64,000 nucleotides of DNA from SAR324 cluster bacterium (GTDB lineage Bacteria > SAR324 > NAC60-12), in the NCBI GenBank assembly GCA_015231825.1, contig JADGAV010000005.1, positions 157,208 to 221,207 of the forward strand, written 5' to 3'. Position numbers and translations under genes: made by a program. This document shows, one piece after another, positions 18,312 to 25,655 of the stretch. Under the pieces are notes generated by a model. It did not search any database, was not told where the DNA came from, and saw only the letters and a list, made by a program, of their open reading frames with translations. Within the stretch, counting starts at the first letter, position 1, and every line of letters begins with the position of its first letter.

Positions 18312-19772
18312 ATGAATCGTCCCAACTTATTATTCATTCATTCGGACCAGCATTGTTTCAATATCTCGGGTTGTTATGGCGATGAAATTGTGCAGACTCC
18401 TCACCTGGACTCTCTGGCACGTTCCGGAATTGCCTTTGATAATGCGTATTGTCCCTCTCCCCTGTGTGTTCCTTCTCGAATGTCAATGCTGACGGGGAGA
18501 CATCCTTATGAATTGGAGGTGTGGAACAATTTTCACGTTTTGAATTCTGGTTTGCCAACATTTGCTCATTCAATGGGGGCAGCCGGATATTCGCCCGTGC
18601 TTTTCGGGAGGATGCACTCCATTGGCCCGGATCAGCTTCATGGCTACTCGGAGCGGTATATCGGGGACCATATTGCGAATTTTCCGGGAAATCCGCTTCC
18701 AGATCGTGGGGTTCTCGGGCCTGGAAGTGCGTCCAAATATATCAGTCTGGAACTTTCAGGAAAAGGGCAGAGTGGATACCAAGTTCATGACGAGGAAGTC
18801 ACACGAGAAACCATCTCTTATCTAAATAATCTGGGACTGCAAAAGCGACAGGGTACCCTGGATCGTCCCTTTTCGGTCTCGGTCGGATTCATGCTTCCTC
18901 ATGCACCTTATGTTGCACATCCGGAAGATTATGAATTGTATGAAGGAAGGGTCGGTCTGCCGCGCAAAAAAGCACCTGTCGGTAAAAGCCAGCATCCCCA
19001 CTACAAAGAATGGAAAGCGCACACGGGAATTGACTCTGAGATCCCCGAAAAAATGCAGATTCGTGCACGGACTGCCTATTGGGCATTGATCACTCGAATG
19101 GACTGTATGGTTGGGGAAATTCTTAAAGCTCTGAAAGACAATCAACTCGATAAAAATACCATAATTGTTTATTCTTCAGACCATGGGGAGCAGGCCGGAG
19201 AGCGGGGACTATGGTGGAAACAGACGTTTTATGATGAATCAGCAAAAGTTCCCCTGATCATGTCCTGGCCCGGAAGACTGCCTGAAAATGAACGCTGTGA
19301 CAGAGTGGTCAGTGCTTTAGATTTGAATGCGACCCTGCTCGATGCCCTGCAGGCCCCCCCGCTTCCAATGAGCCGGGGTCGAAGCTTGCTCCCTCTTCTT
19401 TCAAAAAAGAATTCGCGATGGGATGATCTGGCATATTCTGAGTTTTGTGGTCACGAAAAAGATTTTGTTCAGCGCATGGTGCGTAAAGAGGAATGGAAAT
19501 TGATATACTTTCTGGGACATCGATGCCAGCTTTTTAACCTGAAAGAGGATCCTGAAGAACTTCATGACCTGGGAGAGGATCCTCATTACCAAAATATTCA
19601 GGATGAGCTCAAACATCTTGTTCTTGAGGACTGGGACCCGGATCAGATTTTTCAGAAACTGCAGGGGAAAAAAGAAGAACTCGAACTCCTCAGGGCATGG
19701 GCAAAAGAAACGAATCCTGCAGAAACTTATCGCTGGCAATCAAAAGGAGAAATGAACTATCTGATTCAATAA
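18312..19772 (+). CDS. Type I sulfatase, second of four (GRMH variant)
   Basis: A 486-residue sulfatase with formylglycine motif LCVPSRMSMLTG (Cys52), metal-binding HSDQH (10-14) and SSDHGEQ. The segment that normally reads G-K-x-H is FGRMHS (about residues 98-103), so the conserved active-site Lys is replaced by Arg. It has no signal peptide. AGGA lies just upstream of the ATG. It resembles choline-sulfatase-like proteins in its C-terminal EEWKLIYFLGHRCQLFNLKEDP layout, but substrate is unknown. It opens the three-sulfatase segment after the transporter. Confidence 0.92.
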   Translation: MNRPNLLFIHSDQHCFNISGCYGDEIVQTPHLDSLARSGIAFDNAYCPSPLCVPSRMSMLTGRHPYELEVWNNFHVLNSGLPTFAHSMGAAGYSPVLFGRMHSIGPDQLHGYSERYIGDHIANFPGNPLPDRGVLGPGSASKYISLELSGKGQSGYQVHDEEVTRETISYLNNLGLQKRQGTLDRPFSVSVGFMLPHAPYVAHPEDYELYEGRVGLPRKKAPVGKSQHPHYKEWKAHTGIDSEIPEKMQIRARTAYWALITRMDCMVGEILKALKDNQLDKNTIIVYSSDHGEQAGERGLWWKQTFYDESAKVPLIMSWPGRLPENERCDRVVSALDLNATLLDALQAPPLPMSRGRSLLPLLSKKNSRWDDLAYSEFCGHEKDFVQRMVRKEEWKLIYFLGHRCQLFNLKEDPEELHDLGEDPHYQNIQDELKHLVLEDWDPDQIFQKLQGKKEELELLRAWAKETNPAETYRWQSKGEMNYLIQ

Positions 19773-19819
19773 TTGGATGCATTCGAAACCAATCAAGATT
19801 TATAAGTGAAAATTCTGCA

Positions 19820-21178
19820 ATGAGCAATGTCGTTATCTTAATGGCAGATGAACACAATCCGTTGTATTCTTCTGTTTACAAGCACCCGTTTGTAATGACT
19901 CCCAACATGGAAAAACTCGCCAAAAGGGGGACGGTTTTCGAAAATGCTTATTGCCCTTCCCCTTTATGTTTACCCTCGCGGTCTTCCTTTATCACCGGGA
20001 AACGGGTACATCAGCTGCAAACTTACAACAATTGCATGGTAAATTTGGACACCTCTCCGCAGTCTTACGGATCTTTTTTGGATCAGCAGGGGGTCCATAC
20101 GGTCCATATTGGAAAAACCCATTTTTTCGATCAGGGTGAAAAACTGGGATACAGTGAAATGATTTTACCCGGAGAAGCGGTCTATCCGGGAAATTCTTAT
20201 ATTCAACGCAATCCATTGCCGGTGCGCAACGAAGTCTTGAAAAGAGCTACAAGCTACGGAGCAAAGGAAAATGATCAACAACTCCTGAATGACCTCGATT
20301 CAATTGATTCGGCGCTTGACTGGATTAGGAACAATGGGAATCAGCAAAGCAAACCCTGGGTTCTGGCAGTCAATTTGGTCAAACCGCATTTTCCACACTT
20401 TACTACGGAGGAAATGTGGGAAATGTATGCATCACACGAAGACCTTCCTCTTTACCCAAAAAAATGCAAAACCGCTCAACACCCCTACGCCAAAGCCCAT
20501 CGGAAATACTTTCAGGTTGATTCTTTTACGGAAGAGCAAGTAAAGGGTTTAAGGAGGGGATACTATGGCTGCGTTTCGTTTGTGGACCAGCAACTGGGAA
20601 AGTTGATGGCCGTCCTGGACTCGGAAGGTCTGCAAGATGAGACCAATTTGATATATGCTGCAGATCATGGAGAAATGCTGGGAAAATTTGGAATGTGGTG
20701 GAAATGCAATTTATATGAAGATGCTGTTCGTATCCCCTGTATTGCGGCCGGGCCCGATTTTCAATCCGATTTCAGCGTTGAGACTCCTGTTGATCTTCAC
20801 GATGTACAAGCATCAATATTCGAAGCAGTTGGTGTTCAGCACCCCGATGATTGGTTGGGAACTCCCTTGAGTCAAATTCCACAGAATGATCAGGATCGGA
20901 TTATTTTTTCAGAATATCACGGGCATGGGGCACCTGGAAGCCTCTTTATGGTGCGCAAAGGCAATTGGAAGTACATTCATTATTCCAACGCTCCTCATCA
21001 ACTCTTTGATCTGAAAGAAGATCCCGATGAATTGAACAACCTGCTGGAGCATCGATATGATCTTGCCGATGCAATGTTGAATGAATTGCTCAAGGTTTGT
21101 GACGCAGAAGAAGAACATCAAAGAGCAGAAACATTCATCATGGCGCAATTGGAAAAGTTAAATTTGCCGGGTTCTTAA
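19820..21178 (+). CDS. Type I sulfatase, third of four
   Basis: A 452-residue sulfatase from the ATG at 19820 (MSNVVILMADEHNP); the open frame extends 41 codons upstream but overlaps the preceding gene and lacks homology. The motif is LCLPSRSSFITG (Cys50), followed by HIGKTHFF (about 94-101) and AADHGEMLG. The N-terminal metal site is ADEHN rather than the more common DDxR. It is probably cytoplasmic, since no signal sequence is seen. It lies 47 bp after the second sulfatase stop, consistent with one transcript. Confidence 0.92.
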   Translation: MSNVVILMADEHNPLYSSVYKHPFVMTPNMEKLAKRGTVFENAYCPSPLCLPSRSSFITGKRVHQLQTYNNCMVNLDTSPQSYGSFLDQQGVHTVHIGKTHFFDQGEKLGYSEMILPGEAVYPGNSYIQRNPLPVRNEVLKRATSYGAKENDQQLLNDLDSIDSALDWIRNNGNQQSKPWVLAVNLVKPHFPHFTTEEMWEMYASHEDLPLYPKKCKTAQHPYAKAHRKYFQVDSFTEEQVKGLRRGYYGCVSFVDQQLGKLMAVLDSEGLQDETNLIYAADHGEMLGKFGMWWKCNLYEDAVRIPCIAAGPDFQSDFSVETPVDLHDVQASIFEAVGVQHPDDWLGTPLSQIPQNDQDRIIFSEYHGHGAPGSLFMVRKGNWKYIHYSNAPHQLFDLKEDPDELNNLLEHRYDLADAMLNELLKVCDAEEEHQRAETFIMAQLEKLNLPGS

Positions 21179-21232
21179 GACAAGATGTCTGTCAGGCGAA
21201 ATTTCTTTTCCTTCCTTCATTAAAAAACCAGC

Positions 21233-22678
21233 ATGAGCAGAAAAACGATGGCCAATCATCCAAATATTATCCTGATCATGACCGACCAGCAACGCTACGA
21301 TTCGATTGCGGCATCAGGATATCCCTACATGAAAACCCCCACTTTGGATCGACTGCATAAAGAAGGAAGCTCTTTTTCAAATTGTTTTATTACCGGTGCC
21401 GCGTGTGTCCCCTCCCGCGCCAGTCTGTTTTCAGGATTTTATCCACATTCCATCGGCGTCATGCGCAACGGAATTCACTGGTCAAAAACCTGGGTCGGCG
21501 ATTTAAAAGAGAAAGGATATCGATGCGTCAATATCGGAAAAATGCATGTCTACCCCTTTGATAAACCTGCCGGTTTTGATGAACGCTACATCGTAGAGAA
21601 CAAGGACCGCTTTCTGGAGGCAAAAAATTATTTTGATGAGTGGGACAAGGCGCTGGCTGCCAATGGCCTCGTGAAGCAGCAGCGGGCATTATATCGAAAA
21701 CGTTCTGATTATAAGCATGCCCTGGGAGCATTTCATTGGGAGCTTCCCGAACGCTTTCATTCTGATATGTTTATCGGAGACATGGCAAATTGGTGGTTGC
21801 GTTCCTACCCAAAAACAGAACCGCTTTTTTTACAGATTGGTTTTGTCGGACCCCATCCACCCTATGATCCCACCCCTCCTTACCATGAGATGTATAGGGA
21901 CGCGAAAATTCCGATGCCGCGAATGCTCCCTTCGGACCTGGAAGGACAGCCCAGGGCATTGAAAGTATTGCGGCAGCATCATGCTGATATTGATCATGAT
22001 TCCATCGTCTGGTCTATGAATCCTTCTCCTGAACAGCTGAAGCGGCTCAAAGAACACTACTATGCCAACGTCACGATGATTGACGCAAAAATCGAGTCCA
22101 TCATGCAGACTTTGAATGAGCTGGGCTACCTGGACAACAGCATCGTGATTTTTACCACCGACCATGGTGACTCGCTGGGAGATCATGGGCATATTCAGAA
22201 ATGGAACATGTACGAAGAAGTTGTCCATGTGCCGTTAATTTTTTGGTCCAAAGACGAGAAGATCCCTGCCCAGGAAGTCAAAGGAATGTGCCAGTTGCAT
22301 GACATTGGTCCGACCCTCTTTGAAATGCTGGGAATGGATCATTCGCAGATGGAAGGACGTTCACTGCTTCCTGCCCTGCAAAAAAAGGAATGGCAACCCT
22401 ACTCCCATGTTTTCTGTGAGGAAGAACGGGACAGCATCATGACGGATGCGAAGCTGCAGACAATGGTACGTTCAGAAGATTGGAAATTTGTCCATTTTCT
22501 GGAGGAAACGGATGGGCAGGTTTATGATTTAAAAAATGACCCCGCTGAAGAAGTCAATCTATGGCAGGATGCACTGGGGAAAAAAATTCGGCAGGAAGCG
22601 ATGGAGGTCCTCTGTGAGTGGCATCTGCAAAGTAATCTGCAGACCCAGGCAGCCAGAGGTTCCTTCATTGACCCTTGA
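21233..22678 (+). CDS. Type I sulfatase, fourth of four
   Basis: A 481-residue sulfatase. Motifs are TDQQRYDS (metal site), ACVPSRASLFSG (Cys58), NIGKMHVYPF (Lys/His pair), GPHPPYDP and TTDHGDSLGDHG. An in-frame ATG five codons later (21248) could be the true start, since MANHPNIILIMTDQQ matches usual sulfatase N-termini. Its closest look is to the first sulfatase and phosphonate monoester hydrolase/choline-sulfatase-like proteins. The downstream MFS gene begins 26 bp after the stop. Confidence 0.92.
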   Translation: MSRKTMANHPNIILIMTDQQRYDSIAASGYPYMKTPTLDRLHKEGSSFSNCFITGAACVPSRASLFSGFYPHSIGVMRNGIHWSKTWVGDLKEKGYRCVNIGKMHVYPFDKPAGFDERYIVENKDRFLEAKNYFDEWDKALAANGLVKQQRALYRKRSDYKHALGAFHWELPERFHSDMFIGDMANWWLRSYPKTEPLFLQIGFVGPHPPYDPTPPYHEMYRDAKIPMPRMLPSDLEGQPRALKVLRQHHADIDHDSIVWSMNPSPEQLKRLKEHYYANVTMIDAKIESIMQTLNELGYLDNSIVIFTTDHGDSLGDHGHIQKWNMYEEVVHVPLIFWSKDEKIPAQEVKGMCQLHDIGPTLFEMLGMDHSQMEGRSLLPALQKKEWQPYSHVFCEEERDSIMTDAKLQTMVRSEDWKFVHFLEETDGQVYDLKNDPAEEVNLWQDALGKKIRQEAMEVLCEWHLQSNLQTQAARGSFIDP

Positions 22679-22704
22679 TCATACAACTGACAAAGGAGAA
22701 TTAT

Positions 22705-24039
22705 TTGCAGAGTTCTCACTCTAAATCTAGGCCCCCTTCCCGCCTTGCCGGACTTCCGATTTTCTATGGCTGGATCGTCATTGCCATCGCATTTGTCACC
22801 ATGGGAATTGGTGTCAACAGCCGCACTGCATTTTCCTTGCTGTTCCCTGAAATCCTCGAAGAATTCGGATGGGAACGGGGCGTGACTGCAGCAGCATTCT
22901 CAGTGGGCTTTTTAGCCTCGACTTTGATTGCTCCAACGGTTGGAGTTTTGAACGATCGCTGGGGACCGCGATATGTTATTTCTCTGGGTGCAGTTTTTGT
23001 CAGTTCCGGTCTGATGCTTTCTACCTTGATTACTGCTCCCTGGCAACTCTACCTGACCTTGGGAGTCCTTGTGGTCGGCGGCAGCATTTGTCTGAGCTAC
23101 ATCGGTCACGGATCCTTTATACCCAACTGGTTCATCAAAAAACGCGGGCTCGCGGTGGGGATTGCCTTTTCAGGAGTCGGTGTCGGTTCAATGATCCTCT
23201 TTCCCTTACTGCAGAATCAAATCGACAAGGTCGGATGGCGGCAAGCATGCTGGACTATGGCGTTTTTGATGCTGACCCTGGTGCCGCTCAACCTCCTGCT
23301 GCAGCGCAGGCACCCTGACGATTTGGGACTGTTTCCTGATGGTCAGGCAGGTGGAAGTGAACAGCAGCGAAGCACTGCGAGTGGAGACAACATTGTTGAT
23401 CGAGAATGGGCCAATACAGAATGGACACTCATGCGCGCGATGAAAACGGCGCGGTTTTGGTGGCTGGGAATGGGATTTTTCTGCGGATTGTTTGTCTGGT
23501 ACAGCATCCAGGTCCACCAAACAAAGTATCTCATTGATATTGGATTCCCATCTCAACAAGCAGCTTTTGCTCTCAGTCTGGTCTCTTTCTTTGGAATTGC
23601 CGGTCAGATACTGGTGGGATATTCATCAGATCATATCGGCCGTGAATGGGGATGGATGTTCAGTGTTCTCGGTTTCGGAGTCTGCTACGTGCTGCTTTTG
23701 GTTCTCAAGCAGTATCCGAATTCTTTTCTTTTTTACCTGATGGTGATCTGTCAGGGAGGTCTGGGGTATGGGATTGCGCCAATTTATGCCTCCATGCCTG
23801 CAGAACTTTTTCAGGGGAGGCACTACGGTTCCATTTTCGGGGTGCTGGGCACCATCGCCAGCCTGGGAGCTGCCGTGGGACCGTGGCTGACCGGGGTGAT
23901 TTATGATTACCAGGGCACTTATCTGCTGGCATTTCAGTTTTGCATCGCACTCAGTCTTTTTTCGGTCCTTTGCGTATGGATGGCTGCTCCCCGGAAGGTA
24001 CGTGTGGTTGCCGGACAGGTCAAACACATGAAGCTTTGA
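22705..24039 (+). CDS. Major facilitator superfamily carrier (OxlT/monocarboxylate-like)
   Basis: A 444-residue 12-helix transporter. I take TTG 22705 as the start: AAAGGAG lies at 22692-22698, six bases upstream. A TTG at 22675 overlapping the sulfatase stop is open in the same frame but lacks an RBS. Helices 1-6 include FYGWIVIAIAFVTMGIGVN and the loop-2/3 signature LNDRWGPRY, and the second half includes YSSDHIGREWGWM. This arrangement is typical of the OxlT/oxalate:formate-monocarboxylate antiporter branch. As last gene of the sulfatase run, it may import another substrate or export the desulfated product. Confidence 0.88.
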   Translation: MQSSHSKSRPPSRLAGLPIFYGWIVIAIAFVTMGIGVNSRTAFSLLFPEILEEFGWERGVTAAAFSVGFLASTLIAPTVGVLNDRWGPRYVISLGAVFVSSGLMLSTLITAPWQLYLTLGVLVVGGSICLSYIGHGSFIPNWFIKKRGLAVGIAFSGVGVGSMILFPLLQNQIDKVGWRQACWTMAFLMLTLVPLNLLLQRRHPDDLGLFPDGQAGGSEQQRSTASGDNIVDREWANTEWTLMRAMKTARFWWLGMGFFCGLFVWYSIQVHQTKYLIDIGFPSQQAAFALSLVSFFGIAGQILVGYSSDHIGREWGWMFSVLGFGVCYVLLLVLKQYPNSFLFYLMVICQGGLGYGIAPIYASMPAELFQGRHYGSIFGVLGTIASLGAAVGPWLTGVIYDYQGTYLLAFQFCIALSLFSVLCVWMAAPRKVRVVAGQVKHMKL

Positions 24040-24051
24040 AAACTGAGGCTT

Positions 24052-24711
24052 TCAATCTGATTGCTTCTCATTCCACCAGCATTCACGCAAATAGGCGACG
24101 TAATCCTCAGGATTGATTTTGGTTGATTTGGTAAAGGAGTCCATCGGCTTTCCCTCTTCAATATCGACCTCCAAAATGTCCGTGAAACGATTCCAGAAAT
24201 TAAAAAAGCCTGAGACCATTGAGATTTCAACAATTTGCGCATCATTGAAATGTTTTTTCATCTCTTTCATCGCATCCTTTGAAACAGGAGGCCGTCCCGG
24301 TTCGCCGTGATATCCCTTTTCAGTCAGCACCTGGGCCCATCGCATTGCTGCTTTTTCAGAGGGAGTGAAAAAGTCAGAAGTCTGATCATCATTTTCAATC
24401 GCCTCGAATTCTTCCTCGCTGATCTCCAACGCTCGACCGAGCGTAACATTATGAGCCGTTCAATGCTTGCAGCCGTTCAGCAAAGAAGTTTTGAGAATCA
24501 CCAGGACTTTTGTCCGCAAATCCAGATTTTCTGTAATCTCCTCTCGGAGGGCGGCGACAATGAAACCAAACAGCACCTGCGCCAGTTTGGGAGAATGCGA
24601 AGCAATCCGCACCGCATTTGCCGTCCTTCCGAACAATTGATTGCTGTGCTTGATCAATACGGCTGCTTCGGGAGAAGCGTCTTCATCGGTAATTATTGGA
24701 AGTAGTGCCAT
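24052..24711 (-). CDS. AhpD/carboxymuconolactone-decarboxylase-like selenoprotein with CxxU motif (in-frame UGA)
   Basis: Two same-frame ORFs (24711-24460 and 24459-24052) join through a single TGA at 24462-24460 into a 219-residue protein. Residues around it read LNGCKH-U-TAHNVTLGRAL. In the AhpD/CMD family this segment is N-G-C-x-x-C-x-x-H-x-x-x-x-G-R, so the UGA falls exactly at the second Cys of the redox CxxC, giving CxxU with U84. Homology runs straight through, and the downstream half has no credible start. A SECIS-like hairpin follows (see that entry). AhpD-like proteins reduce peroxides or disulphides, and selenocysteine members are known from marine metagenomes. The N-terminus has SPEAAVLIKHSNQLFGRTAN, as in peroxidase-related members. 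It is convergent with the MFS gene. No selA, selB, selC or selD is in the window. Confidence 0.85.
24429..24444 (-). promoter_or_regulatory. Bacterial SECIS-like hairpin downstream of the UGA
   Basis: On the minus strand, ACGCUC-GGUC-GAGCGU folds into a perfect 6-bp stem with a GGUC loop. The loop begins 22 nt after the UGA. This agrees with the bacterial SECIS consensus: short apical loop, G within its first two positions, and loop 16-37 nt from the UGA. It lies inside the coding sequence, as bacterial SECIS elements do. Confidence 0.75.
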
Positions 24712-24945
24712 CTTTCCCTTTCTATAGGAAGTTCAATTTTTTTTTAACTGCCCTGTTTTTCACAAACTGGCATTTACGTTTTGACAGAATTTAGAAAAAT
24801 CTTCAGTCTTTCGGAAAAAAAGACCGCACAGGTTTTCTTTGACAGTGAAAGCGGGGCTGCACATTTGCAGGATTCCGCATGAAGGAATGCGAATTTTGAG
24901 GAAATTAATTTTCAGTCGTGTACTGCAGATCCATTCGTGCTGTTT

Positions 24946-25503
24946 TCAATTTTTTTTCTCAAGTACCGTTCCTCGGACAAGTGCTCCTTCGATTTCGATA
25001 CCTTCCAGCTTCGCATTGCTTAAATCAGCGTTGGTCAGAATGGCTCCTTTGAGTACAGCACCTCTGAGATTTGCCCCTCTCAGATTGGCTCCTTCCAGAT
25101 CAGCATCGATCAGTGTCGCTTCTTCCAAATTGGCATTGATCAAAATGCTCCAGCGCAAGCTTGCCTGAGTCAAATCTGCTTTTTTCAAATTAGCCCTGAC
25201 CAAATTGGCTCCAATCAGATTGGCACTGGTCAGGTCAGCTCTCTGCATCCGGGCCTCACGAAATTCCGCGTCTCGAAGATCGCTGTATGAAAGGTCAATT
25301 CCAACCAAGTCGGTTCGACTTAAATTAGACGACTTGAGAACCGCTCCCCTCAGGTTATATTCTTTCAAATCCAGGTCTGAAAAATCGCAATTTTTGCATC
25401 TGTTTGTTGCAATCAGGGTGGAAACGTAGGCTGCTGAACACGCTGTCAGGAGAATGCTTATAAAAACCAAAATCGTCAGGTTTCTTAAATTTTTCTTAAA
25501 CAT
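24946..25503 (-). CDS. Pentapeptide-repeat lipoprotein
   Basis: A 185-residue protein with a signal peptide and lipobox LLTAC (Cys22 lipidated), a short Cys pair (CKNC), then about 25 tandem A(D/N)LxX pentapeptides across residues 40-180, for example ADLTSANLIGANLVRANLKK. Such repeats build a right-handed square beta-helix. Function is unknown; secreted pentapeptide proteins are common but poorly characterised. A second exported pentapeptide protein is at 47.6-48.7 kb. It stands alone on its strand and its upstream region abuts the divergent exporter gene. Confidence 0.85.
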   Translation of the reverse strand: MFKKNLRNLTILVFISILLTACSAAYVSTLIATNRCKNCDFSDLDLKEYNLRGAVLKSSNLSRTDLVGIDLSYSDLRDAEFREARMQRADLTSANLIGANLVRANLKKADLTQASLRWSILINANLEEATLIDADLEGANLRGANLRGAVLKGAILTNADLSNAKLEGIEIEGALVRGTVLEKKN

Positions 25504-25655
25504 ATGCTATTTCCATATTTGAGTTATCAGCAATCAAGATAAAATTCCTACCTTATTTATTATCAAAATGTCATACTTAAATCCACTTCTTAGTGGTTCT
25601 GCCGTTCCACGAGAGCGAATTCTTCAGAATTAAAAACCAATTCAATCATCACGCG

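Noticed and set aside
21179..21232. GACA/TGTC repeat after the third sulfatase
   Set aside because: Only four base pairs and no U-run; likely chance.
24052..24711. Simple nonsense mutation or sequencing error splitting an AhpD gene
   Set aside because: Possible, but the TGA falls exactly on the redox Cys codon, both halves stay in frame and a SECIS-like stem sits at the right distance; chance agreement of all three is unlikely.
24806..24824. GTCTTT/AAAGAC hairpin downstream of the pentapeptide gene
   Set aside because: Short A/T-heavy stem with no clean U-run on either strand; not convincing as a terminator.
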